Shown piece by piece: positions 1-7,374 of a stretch of DNA of 32,205 nt. How positions within the stretch are numbered: the first letter of the stretch is position 1; the number at the start of each line of letters is the position of its first letter. The stretch lies in NCBI GenBank assembly GCA_012719445.1, contig JAAYAH010000176.1, positions 1-32,205 on the forward strand. Reading direction: 5' to 3'. The notes below the pieces were generated by a model, which saw nothing but the letters and a program-made list of their open reading frames with translations, was not told the origin of the DNA and ran no database searches. The position numbers were made by a program, and so were the translations under genes. The stretch comes from Actinomycetales bacterium. GTDB taxonomy: Bacteria; Actinomycetota; Actinomycetes; Actinomycetales; Kineosporiaceae.

Positions 1-99
1 AACAACATGTCCGGTGCGTTGGGAGACGCACCGATCTCCGGCGCCTGGTTCTCCGCCCAGTTCAGGGAGCTCGTCGCCAACGCCTACCCCGCCCTGTAG
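1..99 (+). CDS. C-terminal fragment of an unidentified protein
   Basis: Frame 1 is open from the window edge to a TAG stop, giving the last 32 residues of a protein that begins outside the window. The fragment ends in a helical-looking stretch (WFSAQFRELVANAYPAL). It is too short to name a family. It is followed by 488 bp without a convincing gene and by two hairpins, so it is probably the last gene of its transcript. The reading frame is taken from high G/C in third positions and the clean stop; there is no further support. Confidence 0.5.
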   Translation, partial: NNMSGALGDAPISGAWFSAQFRELVANAYPAL

Positions 100-158
100 G
101 CACCCGCGCTGCCGTCGGGCCGAGTGAACGGGCGTGCCTGGCCTGACGGCACCACCAG

Positions 159-204
159 CCACGGCTCGTCCCTTCGCCTCAGACCGCAGGGGGACGGGCC
201 GTGG
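159..204 (+). terminator. Weak hairpin, possible terminator of the first gene
   Basis: CCACGGCTCGTCCC (159-172) pairs with GGGACGGGCCGTGG (191-204), with one G-T wobble and an 18-nt loop. There is no T-run. It may end transcription of the partial gene 60 bp upstream, as many actinobacterial terminators lack a U-tract. Confidence 0.3.
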
Positions 205-310
205 TCGGTCATCGGCGTCGGTTCCGGATCACACCGGGACCGGCGCCGGGTCGGTTTGCACGGAACGTCAGCCCGCGGCGGGTCACGCAATCCCGTCGCA
301 ACGGGCGTAA

Positions 311-354
311 GGGGCGGGCTGCTCAGGAGTGGTCACTCCCGAGCAGCCCGCCCC
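311..354 (+). terminator. Long near-perfect hairpin, probable terminator
   Basis: GGGGCGGGCTGCTC (311-324) pairs with GAGCAGCCCGCCCC (341-354). The interior continues the stem: GGAGTG (326-331) pairs with CACTCC (334-339) around a 2-nt loop, with a single A:C mismatch at 325:340. Twenty base pairs in 44 nt is far above chance. No U-tract follows. It could act in either direction and separates the first gene from the secreted protein at 588. Confidence 0.55.
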
Positions 355-587
355 TCGCCGTGACGAACGAAGTACGGCATTTCTGCGGTGTCGCCGGGGT
401 CCGCCGGGTCGGACCATGGTTGCGACGGTCCTCGTGGGACCGGTCCGTGACCACGGTGTCCACGGGTGCGGGCGCGAGTGCGGCCTCGTACCCGGTACGG
501 ACCGTGACTCTCGGACGTCGCCCGGGACGCGACCCGCGGGGGGGTCGCCTGCCGGGTGTTCCTGATGCGCGACCGAAGGGATGGACC

Positions 588-1055
588 ATGGTCAGGAGAA
601 GGCTCTCAGCGTTCGTGGCGCTCGCTGCGATCACCGGTCTCGCGGTGTTCACGGCGGGACCGGCGGCGGCGGGTCCGGACAGGGATCCGGACCTGTACGA
701 ATGGAACACCGCGGTGGCCGGCACCCCGCCGGCATCGTTCACGAAGTGCACCGCGAAGACCCCCGGGGTCGCCGCCATGGCCTGCTACGTCGAGGGCACG
801 GACGACCTCTGGGTGAAGGACACCGCGAAGGACGGGTACTCGGCGGCCACCGAGTGGATCATGGCCGTGCCCAACGGGATCTCCCTGAACATCGAGCGCT
901 GGGGGACCTGTGTCAACTCGCTCGGCAGCGGCAAGTGGGGTGTCTGCAGGAAGAACTTCACGGAGGACGCGACGCTGGGCTGGTTCGCCGGGACCTTCGA
1001 CAACCCGACCGACACCTGGCACTACATCACGGACACCGTGAGCACCAAGGCCTGA
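588..1055 (+). CDS. Small secreted protein with four cysteines
   Basis: A 155-residue protein. Residues 1-28 are a classic Sec signal peptide: MVRRR, a hydrophobic core (LSAFVALAAITGLAVF), and an AxA-type cleavage site near PAAAG. The mature part of about 127 residues has four cysteines (54, 66, 108, 120), suggesting two disulfides, and is rich in tryptophan and tyrosine. The frame stays open further upstream, but ATG 588 is chosen because GAAGGG lies 8 nt before it and the signal peptide begins there. It appears to be a single-gene unit: a hairpin precedes it and another follows the stop. I do not recognise the family. The stop codon falls inside a 14-bp tandem repeat. Confidence 0.75.
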   Translation: MVRRRLSAFVALAAITGLAVFTAGPAAAGPDRDPDLYEWNTAVAGTPPASFTKCTAKTPGVAAMACYVEGTDDLWVKDTAKDGYSAATEWIMAVPNGISLNIERWGTCVNSLGSGKWGVCRKNFTEDATLGWFAGTFDNPTDTWHYITDTVSTKA

Positions 1056-1094
1056 GCACCACGGCCTGAGCACCACGGCCTGAGCACAACGGCC
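1039..1094 (+). repeat. 14-bp tandem repeat x4 spanning a stop codon
   Basis: Four consecutive units of TGAGCACCACGGCC: 1039-1052 (one change), 1053-1066, 1067-1080, and 1081-1094 (one change). The TGA of the second unit is the stop codon of the secreted protein and the first unit encodes its last residues. Copy-number change beyond the second unit would not alter the protein. Confidence 0.9.
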
Positions 1095-1124
1095 GGGGCC
1101 ACGACGGATGTCGTCGTGGCCCCG
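1094..1124. terminator. Hairpin between convergent genes, probable bidirectional terminator
   Basis: GGGGCCACGACG (1095-1106) pairs perfectly with CGTCGTGGCCCC (1112-1123) around a 5-nt loop, extended by C1094:G1124. It lies between the secreted-protein gene and the end of the minus-strand 1500-residue gene, which is the usual place for a shared terminator. Confidence 0.7.
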
Positions 1125-1192
1125 CACCGTCCCGAGCGGAGCCCGGCAGGAGACCAACGGGGGGTCGTCTGCCGGGCTCACCCGTTCTCCGA

Positions 1193-4100
1193 CTACGGTC
1201 GCCGGGTCACCCGTAGGCCGCGGGCCTGCACCCGGGCGACGGTCTCCTCGATCGCCGTCTCGCGGGCCGCCGCATGCGCTTGCGCCCACGCCTGGAGCTC
1301 CTCGGCGAGGGTGTCCCTGCGGGACTGCAGTTCGGTCGCCGACGTCTCCGCCCGTGCGGCCTCGTCCGTCGCCCGGGCCCGTTCCCGCTCGGCATGGCCG
1401 AGCTGCTCCTGGTTGGCCTGGGCGAGATCGGCGGCCTGCCCCTCCGAGCGGGAGATCCCGGTACGGGTGCCCTGCGCCTGCTGCGACGTCGCGTCGATCC
1501 GCTGCCCGGTCTGCGCGATCTCGGCTCCGCGTCCCGGCTGCGAGGCCTGCTGCTGGCCGATGCCCTGCTTCGTGGTCACCAGCTTGCTCATGAACCGGGT
1601 GGAGTCGGCGTTCATCTGCTGGAAGGCGTTCACCGCCCGGTCGGGCAGGATCGACGAGAACTTCAGCACCGTCCCGGTGAACCCCGACCAGCCGCCGAGC
1701 AGGACCTCGAGGGTGCCGATCCCGGCGAGCTGCGAGCCGGCCTCCTGGACGGCGCCGCCCGCCTCGCCGTGCTGCTGCTGACGCTGCCGGTTCGCCTCCT
1801 CGCGCCGGGCGACCAGCGCCTGGTGCGCCGACGTGGCCTCCATCGTCCGGCCGATCCCCTGCTGCGCCTGGGCGATCTGCCTGCCCTGGGTCTGCACCGC
1901 GGCGTGCACCCGGTCCGCCTGCGACTGCCGGGCCTCGGCCCTGGCCCTGGCCCCGAGCAGGACCTCGATGTCGTAGGACATCCGGTCCAGCTCCTCCTGG
2001 GTGGCGGGGGGCGGGGCGTAGGCCGGGTTGACGGTCTCGACGATCGGCGCCGCAGCCTCGACGGGTTCGGCCGGGGCCGTGCCGCCCGCACCACGGCTTC
2101 CTCCGGTGCCGTCGTTGCCCGCACCGCCCGAGCCGCCCGAGCCGCCGCTCCCGCCGTCGCGGGTCCCCGTCGGTCCTCCGCCCCCGGACCCGCCCTGTGC
2201 CGCCGAGGCGCCGACGGAGCCCGCGGTGGTCGCCGCGCCGAAGAGCTCACCGGCGGACTCGCCCGGCATCCGGGGCCGGTCGGCGATCTGGCGCAGGACC
2301 CTGGCGCGTTCCGGCTCGGGCAGGAGCTGCAGCCGCTGCCACCACCCCGCCGACCCGCCGGCCGCAGCGGCCGCCGAGCCTGCCGCGGGCCCGCCCGAGG
2401 TCCCCGGCGCCCCCATCCGCTGCGTGATCGGGATCGGCGCGCCGACCTGAGCCGGGGACGGGTCGCCCGGCGCAGCGCCCCGCGGGAAGGTACCCACCGG
2501 CAGCTGGGTCTGCCACCCCCCGCCGCCGTACACGCTCGGGCGGCCGGGACCGGGCTGCCCCTCGGGCTGCGGGGCCACCACCGAGCGGATCATCGGGGTG
2601 CCCGCCGGGACCTCCAGCACCCTGGCGGCGTCCACCGGGTTGCCGTCCCAGGACTTGCCCGTCGCGTCGGGTGCCCAGCCGAACGGCAGCGCCGAGGTCT
2701 CCCGGATCTGGGCCTCGGTGCGGGCGGCGGCCTGCGCGGCATAGGCCTCGGCCTCCGCCCGGGTGGCGAACACGTGGTCGACCCAGGAGCCGGGCGGGCC
2801 GACCCGGACCGCGTACCCGGGGGCCTCGCTGACGTCGAGGAACGACTCCGGGGCGTACTCGCCGTCCTTGAACTGGCCGAGGGCGCCGTGGTACGGCCCG
2901 CTGGTCTGGCCGGGGGCCGGATTGTCGTAGGACCCCCGGGCGGGGTCGATCTCCAGGGTGCCGGGTCCCTTGAGGGCGCTCCCGGTCGGCTTCCCGGTGA
3001 CCGGGTCGAGGCCGAGGGCCTGGAGCAGCTTCGGGTTCGTCCAGTCGAGGTCGGACGTGCGGGACGGCCCGGTCGCCCGCGGCAGCCCCTGACTGGTGAC
3101 GACCTCGCCGGGTGCCAGGCCGAGCGCCGCCTCGTCGACGACGACACTCGGCAGGTCCTGCTCGGGATGCCGGTACGGCGGCGGGGCCGTGTCGAGGTCG
3201 AGCGGCCGGGACGACCCGGGCGGCAGGTCGACGTTGCCGTACTCGGGCAGGTCCGAGGGGGTCCGCGGGCCGGTGTCCAGCTCGAGGCGCGGCGGGGCCT
3301 GGGCGGCGAGGTTGTCCACCATCCGCCGGGCCGTCGCGTCGTCGAACCCCGCGTTCCGGGCGAGGTTCTCCAGCCGGGTCCTGTCCGCGGACGTCATCGG
3401 CTGGTCCGGCGCCCGGAACCCGCGTTGGAAGTCCACCATCCGCTGGTCCCACGGGGTGTTCTCGGTACGCCAGGACACCTCCTGCCCGGCGTCGATCTGG
3501 CCCTGGGCGGTGAGCCGGCGGGACCCGTCGGGCAGGACCTCCCCGCTCTCCGCGCGGGTCCTGGCCACGGCGTCGTCGATCAGGCCCTCCTGACCGGTGT
3601 GCCGGGTGCGGATGTCGATGGAGCCGTCGGGGTTGACGATCCTCACCTCGAGGCCGCGGTCCAGCGGGTCGGTGCCGGTGTGGCGCCGGGAGTGCAGCGC
3701 CATCATCCCCGCCGGGTCGCTGAGGTCGCCGGGCAGGATCCCGCTCTCCGTGGCGTCCCGGACCGCGTTGACGTGACCGGCCTGGACCTCGCCCCCGGTC
3801 AGCCCGTGCTCGTCGCGGAACTGCTGCTGCGCGCTCTTCGACGAGGCCCGGGCCTGCTCCGAGGTCATCGGCGTCGGGAGCTCGGGTGCCGGGGTCCTGG
3901 TGTCCTGGATCGGCGGCAGGTCGGCGTTGAGCTGGTCCCGGACCGCCCGCAGCCCCGGGTCGTCACCGATGTCGACGTACTCGGGAGGCGTGGTCGCGCC
4001 ACGCTGGGGGCGCAGGCTCTTCGGGTCGATCGGGTGCGGTTCCAGGGCCGGGGTCCGCCGGGGCCGGGCGGAGGGGTTGAGCCCGGGGACGGGCCCGCCG

Positions 4101-5695
4101 CCGGGCGGCAGGTCGACGAGGTGCGGGTCGTGCACGGTGCCGGTGCCGGTGCCGGTGCCGCCGATGTCGAGCTCCAGCGGCGGGCCGTCGGCCGGGGGCA
4201 GGTCGATGCTGTTGGGATCGCGGGCGGGCAGCGGGGTCTCCGGCATGTCGGCCGGCACCGGGGTGCCGTCGGCGGAGGTGCGGGCGGCTCCGGGGATCGG
4301 CTCGGCCTCGACGGCGAGCGGGCGGTCGGGAGCGTCGGGCCGGGGACGCGGCGGTGGGCCGTCGGCGTCGACGGGCGGGGGCTTCTCCTCGCCGCCCTTG
4401 CCCTTGCCCGCGCCCATGGCCGCGGACGCGGCGAGCCCGCCGAGGGCGCCGCCCAGCTCGGAGCCGGCGTCGGACAGCACCTTCCCCTGCGCCTCGACCT
4501 CGCGCGGGTCGGCCTCGCTGGTGAAGGTGTGCAGCGACCGGAACAGCAGGACCAGGGGCTGGATCGCCATCTTCACGGCACCGAGCACCCCACCGGCGAT
4601 CCCGAGTGCGGTCGCGATGGCGGCGGCGGCCGCGGCGACCGGGGTCAGCGCGCCGAGGGAGAGGATGGTCGCAGCCGTCGCGGCGAGGGCGACGATCCCG
4701 GCGACGCCGGCGAGCACGTTGAGGATGTTCGACGCGGCGTCGAGCACCGCGCACACGCCCTCGATGTCGTTGGCCGCCTCCTCGTACCCGGACCGGCCCT
4801 GGCCCACCTTGCCGAGGGACTCGCCGTACTTGTCCCAGGACTGGGCCAGCGCGATCCCGGACATCACCCCGCCGACAACGGCCCCGATCCCGGGGAGGGC
4901 GTTCCCGGCGATGTACTTCAGCCCCATCTCGGTCGCCTGGACGCCGATCGCGACCGTGAGCCCCATCGCCAGCCCGCTGGAGAACCCCGTGGTCAGCCCG
5001 CCGCCGACCTGACCGGCGATGAACGCGGCGCGGTCCTCCGAGCCGACGCCGCCGACCGTGGCCGTGGCACCGGCCCAGCGCTCGTGCTCGACGAGCTCGG
5101 TGTCGATGAGCGCCAGGGCGGAGGTGTCCAGCTCGGCGGCGCCGGTGTCGACGCCGGTGGTCACCGGCTCCGCGCCGTCCGGCCCCGGCCCGGCACCGGG
5201 CCCGGCCCCGCCCGCGCCGCCGCGGTCGGGCAGGCCGAGGGACGACAGGACGCCGTCCGGTGCCCCGCCCTCGAGCAGCGAGCCCATGCCCTGGTTGCCG
5301 AGGACGCTCTGCACCCGGCTCAGCCGCTCGTCCGCGGTCAGGTCCTGCCCCGACCCGGGCGGGGCGGAGGCGTCCCCGCCGCCGTGCTCGGAGTCCACGA
5401 CGAGCCGGCCGTCCGGTCCGTACCCGTTCAGCTCCCCGGAGAGCCCGCCGCCGTCCCCGGTGACCTCCCCGCCGGAGAGGTCACCGCCGGAGGCGCCGCC
5501 GGACATGCCGCCGTCGGCGGGGTCGAGGCTGGACATCCCGGCGCCCGCGTCCCCGCCCGCGGGGAAGCCGCCGGAGTCGAGGTCCGACGTCGGTGGGGAG
5601 AACCCGGCATCCGACACCGGGGCTGCTCCCGAGGACGGATCGGCGACCGGCCCCAGGTCCTCGTCGGCATGCACGCGGTCGGTCACGCGGCCCAT
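1193..5695 (-). CDS. 1500-residue multidomain eCIS-associated / polymorphic-toxin-like protein
   Basis: Residues 1-120 are a Gly/Ser/Asp-rich disordered head. Residues 127-142 carry VQSVLGNQGMGSLLEG, a variant of the LQRxxGNQAVxRLL motif common in eCIS-associated (DUF4157-type) proteins. Residues 225-385 contain hydrophobic helices without a signal peptide, possibly pore-forming or membrane-inserting. Residues 430-620 are proline-rich with repeated DLPP motifs. Residues 635-675 hold a His-rich stretch (AGHVNAVRDA, then MMALHSRRHTG) reminiscent of HNH-type toxin sites. Residues 1010-1066 end in a GGGGWQTQLP element. A Gly/Ser linker (1165-1205) leads to a coiled-coil tail (1230-1490). ATG 5695 is supported by AAGGAGGT 5 nt upstream. 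It lies downstream of the eCIS-type ATPase and TPR genes. Effector or scaffold role is inference; no domain is certain. Confidence 0.75.
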   Translation of the reverse strand: MGRVTDRVHADEDLGPVADPSSGAAPVSDAGFSPPTSDLDSGGFPAGGDAGAGMSSLDPADGGMSGGASGGDLSGGEVTGDGGGLSGELNGYGPDGRLVVDSEHGGGDASAPPGSGQDLTADERLSRVQSVLGNQGMGSLLEGGAPDGVLSSLGLPDRGGAGGAGPGAGPGPDGAEPVTTGVDTGAAELDTSALALIDTELVEHERWAGATATVGGVGSEDRAAFIAGQVGGGLTTGFSSGLAMGLTVAIGVQATEMGLKYIAGNALPGIGAVVGGVMSGIALAQSWDKYGESLGKVGQGRSGYEEAANDIEGVCAVLDAASNILNVLAGVAGIVALAATAATILSLGALTPVAAAAAAIATALGIAGGVLGAVKMAIQPLVLLFRSLHTFTSEADPREVEAQGKVLSDAGSELGGALGGLAASAAMGAGKGKGGEEKPPPVDADGPPPRPRPDAPDRPLAVEAEPIPGAARTSADGTPVPADMPETPLPARDPNSIDLPPADGPPLELDIGGTGTGTGTVHDPHLVDLPPGGGPVPGLNPSARPRRTPALEPHPIDPKSLRPQRGATTPPEYVDIGDDPGLRAVRDQLNADLPPIQDTRTPAPELPTPMTSEQARASSKSAQQQFRDEHGLTGGEVQAGHVNAVRDATESGILPGDLSDPAGMMALHSRRHTGTDPLDRGLEVRIVNPDGSIDIRTRHTGQEGLIDDAVARTRAESGEVLPDGSRRLTAQGQIDAGQEVSWRTENTPWDQRMVDFQRGFRAPDQPMTSADRTRLENLARNAGFDDATARRMVDNLAAQAPPRLELDTGPRTPSDLPEYGNVDLPPGSSRPLDLDTAPPPYRHPEQDLPSVVVDEAALGLAPGEVVTSQGLPRATGPSRTSDLDWTNPKLLQALGLDPVTGKPTGSALKGPGTLEIDPARGSYDNPAPGQTSGPYHGALGQFKDGEYAPESFLDVSEAPGYAVRVGPPGSWVDHVFATRAEAEAYAAQAAARTEAQIRETSALPFGWAPDATGKSWDGNPVDAARVLEVPAGTPMIRSVVAPQPEGQPGPGRPSVYGGGGWQTQLPVGTFPRGAAPGDPSPAQVGAPIPITQRMGAPGTSGGPAAGSAAAAAGGSAGWWQRLQLLPEPERARVLRQIADRPRMPGESAGELFGAATTAGSVGASAAQGGSGGGGPTGTRDGGSGGSGGSGGAGNDGTGGSRGAGGTAPAEPVEAAAPIVETVNPAYAPPPATQEELDRMSYDIEVLLGARARAEARQSQADRVHAAVQTQGRQIAQAQQGIGRTMEATSAHQALVARREEANRQRQQQHGEAGGAVQEAGSQLAGIGTLEVLLGGWSGFTGTVLKFSSILPDRAVNAFQQMNADSTRFMSKLVTTKQGIGQQQASQPGRGAEIAQTGQRIDATSQQAQGTRTGISRSEGQAADLAQANQEQLGHAERERARATDEAARAETSATELQSRRDTLAEELQAWAQAHAAARETAIEETVARVQARGLRVTRRP

Positions 5696-5700
5696 CGGGG

Positions 5701-5708
5701 ACCTCCTT
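5701..5708 (-). promoter_or_regulatory. Strong Shine-Dalgarno for the 1500-residue protein
   Basis: AAGGAGGT on the minus strand, 5 nt before the ATG at 5695, is close to the ideal anti-SD complement and fixes the start. Only 47 bp separate this gene from the plus-strand gene at 5743, so any promoter here is compact or lies inside that gene. Confidence 0.8.
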
Positions 5709-5742
5709 GCACGAATCCGGTGCCGGGACCAGGCTGGCAGCC

Positions 5743-6135
5743 ATGACCAGCGGACCGGAACCCCCGAACACCGGGACGTCGGCGGCCGGGGACGGCGGGG
5801 CGGGGCGTCCGCCGTTGCGGTCCCTGCTGTGGCGATGGCTCGTCGCCGCGGCCGGGGCAGGGATGCTGCTCCTGGTCGCGTCCACCCGTGGTCTGCTCGG
5901 GGTGGTGCTCCACCTGGTGGCGGGGGTGCTGCTGCTCAGCGCCGGGATCGGGTTCGTGCTGGCACCGCTGCTGCGCCGTCGCGCGGGCAGGGCGACGGCG
6001 CGGGACCTCGACCTGGCCGGTAACCGGGCGTTCCTCGTCGGCTGCGTCGTCAGCCTGGCCGGGGCGGCGTTCACGGTGTTCGCGCTGTGGGAGCTCGTCG
6101 TGCGGGCGGTGGAGGGCGCAGCGGGCACCGGCTGA
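5743..6135 (+). CDS. Small integral membrane protein, three predicted TM helices
   Basis: A 130-residue protein with a polar, Gly/Pro-rich N-terminus (about 25 residues) and three hydrophobic stretches: WLVAAAGAGMLLLVA, VVLHLVAGVLLLSAGIGFVLA and FLVGCVVSLAGAAFTVFALW. An RRRAGRATARD loop between helices 2 and 3 is strongly basic, suggesting a cytoplasmic loop. The frame is open upstream; ATG 5743 is preferred because it follows the divergent start region and precedes the polar head, but the ribosome binding site is weak. It is divergent from the 1500-residue gene and convergent with the TPR gene. Its placement inside the eCIS-like module resembles that of the membrane protein at 9880. No family recognised. 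Confidence 0.6.
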   Translation: MTSGPEPPNTGTSAAGDGGAGRPPLRSLLWRWLVAAAGAGMLLLVASTRGLLGVVLHLVAGVLLLSAGIGFVLAPLLRRRAGRATARDLDLAGNRAFLVGCVVSLAGAAFTVFALWELVVRAVEGAAGTG

Positions 6136-6170
6136 GTCACGCCGACCCAGGGTCCGGTACCCGCTCCACG

Positions 6171-7178
6171 TCACAGTCCGGCTTCTCCTCGTGCCCGTCC
6201 CTTCGGCGGCCCCTCGGCGCGCCGCCGCTCCTCGTAGGAGGCCTTGGCCTCGTCGAACACCTCGGCACCCCAGCGCTGCCGCGCCTCCAGCAGCAGCGGC
6301 TCGACGGCGGCCTGGGCCGACTCCTCGCCGACCAGGTCACCGAGGGTCACCCAGGCGACGGCCAGCGACGCGTAGGCCTCGGTGAGGTCGCCCGCCGCCT
6401 CGGCGAGCCGGCACTCGGCGACGGCGGCCGCGACGTACTGGGGGCCGGTCCGCCCGGCCAGGGCCTCCTCGCGGGCGTGCTTGGCGTGCAGCCGCGCCGC
6501 GTCCAGGTCGCCGGCGTCCACCGCGCGCGAGGCGGCGATGAGCGCCAGGTCCCCGAGGGAGGCGTGGTCGCGCATGGACTCCGCCGCGGGCCCGGCCTCG
6601 GCGGTGAGCAGGTCGGCCTCCTCGGCGAACCCGGCCCCCTGGACCAGGGTGATGCTCTCGACGAGGTAGCGCAGCGCCGCGGCCTCGTCCCCGACCTCCC
6701 GGAACGCCGCGGTGCCGAGCCGGATCGCCTCGACGGCGTCGAGGGGCTTGCCCACGACGAGGAACGTCACCGAGCGGGTGCGCTGCAGCTCGGCCTGGGC
6801 GAGGATCGCCGCAGGCGTCGACGGCGGGGCGACCGCGACGGCGTCGGCGGCCAGCCGCTCCGCCCCGGCCAGGTCGCCGAGGGACCGGCGCAGGGTGACG
6901 GCCATCCGCAGGCAGCGGACCGCCTCCTCCGGGTCCTCCTCGGCGAGGAAGCCGTCGGCCGCGGAGCGGAGCAGCTCCACCGCCCCCTCGATGTCCTCGG
7001 CCCCGAGAGCCTCCCTGGCCTGGATGACCAGCGACTCCGGGCCGGCGCCGTCCTCCTCGTCCGCCGGTTCCCGACCCTCCTGATCCTCCAGGGCCTCGGG
7101 GTCCTCGGGCACCTGCTGGTCCTCCGGCGTCGGCTGGTCGCCGGGCACCTGCTCGTCCTGGGGCGGGGTCGGGTTCAT
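6171..7178 (-). CDS. TPR-like helical repeat protein
   Basis: A 335-residue protein. The first 45 residues are acidic and Pro/Gln-rich, probably disordered. From about residue 48 to 315 it is a run of alternating amphipathic helices with TPR-like spacing (for example DIEGAVELLRSAADGFLAE, DLAGAERLAADAVAV and EAIRLGTAAFREVGD). No signal peptide or membrane segment is seen, so it is probably a cytoplasmic adaptor. ATG 7178 is supported by GAGGAG (7184-7189) six nt upstream. It sits between the eCIS-type AAA+ ATPase and the 1500-residue protein on the same strand, so it may link the two as a chaperone or assembly factor (inference). Only the repeat architecture supports the call. Confidence 0.7.
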   Translation of the reverse strand: MNPTPPQDEQVPGDQPTPEDQQVPEDPEALEDQEGREPADEEDGAGPESLVIQAREALGAEDIEGAVELLRSAADGFLAEEDPEEAVRCLRMAVTLRRSLGDLAGAERLAADAVAVAPPSTPAAILAQAELQRTRSVTFLVVGKPLDAVEAIRLGTAAFREVGDEAAALRYLVESITLVQGAGFAEEADLLTAEAGPAAESMRDHASLGDLALIAASRAVDAGDLDAARLHAKHAREEALAGRTGPQYVAAAVAECRLAEAAGDLTEAYASLAVAWVTLGDLVGEESAQAAVEPLLLEARQRWGAEVFDEAKASYEERRRAEGPPKGRARGEAGL

Positions 7179-7374
7179 GTCGTCTCCTCGACAGGGAGCG
7201 CCTGGTGGGGGCGGCGGGTCACCTCGATCATGACGACGGTATCCCGCGCTCCCCGCTCGGACGTGGAGGCGACGTGCATCGTGCGGGCGAGCCGCGGCAC
7301 CGGGCCGCCGGCGTGCCGGGGGAGGGGACGGCCCGGTGGCCGACGGCGGTGGTCGCGGTGGACGACGGCGGTGG
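7179..7374 (-). other. Gap between the ATPase and TPR genes; possible 34-residue ORF
   Basis: A minus-strand ORF from ATG 7279 to TGA 7175 would encode 34 residues and overlap the TPR start by 4 bp (ATGA), which could mean translational coupling. It has no clear ribosome binding site, and its frame is open back through the ATPase gene, so it is weakly supported. A direct repeat GACGGCGGTGGTC occurs at 7342-7354 and 7364-7376, the second copy touching the ATPase stop codon. Confidence 0.25.

Larger units (their letters stand above)
100..587. other. Intergenic region with two hairpins, no convincing gene
   Basis: No frame here has a credible start, ribosome binding site and codon bias together. 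The stretch holds two inverted repeats (listed separately) and the leader of the secreted protein that starts at 588. The 10-mer GGACCATGGT occurs at 411-420 and again at 583-592, over the start codon of that gene; the meaning is unknown. I see no clear -35/-10 pair. Confidence 0.5.

Noticed and set aside
201-587. N-terminal extension of the small secreted protein
   Set aside because: The extra 129 residues are Arg/Gly-rich, include the large hairpin at 311-354, and would bury the signal peptide that starts at 588.
584-593. Perfect palindrome GACCATGGTC over the start codon at 588
   Set aside because: Short and common in GC-rich DNA around ATG; no flanking symmetry to suggest an operator.
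1274-5746. Plus-strand open frame of about 1490 codons antisense to the 1500-residue gene
   Set aside because: Its translation is Arg/Gly/Leu/Pro-rich without domains, as expected opposite a GC-rich gene; the minus strand has the strong ribosome binding site, motifs and coiled coils.
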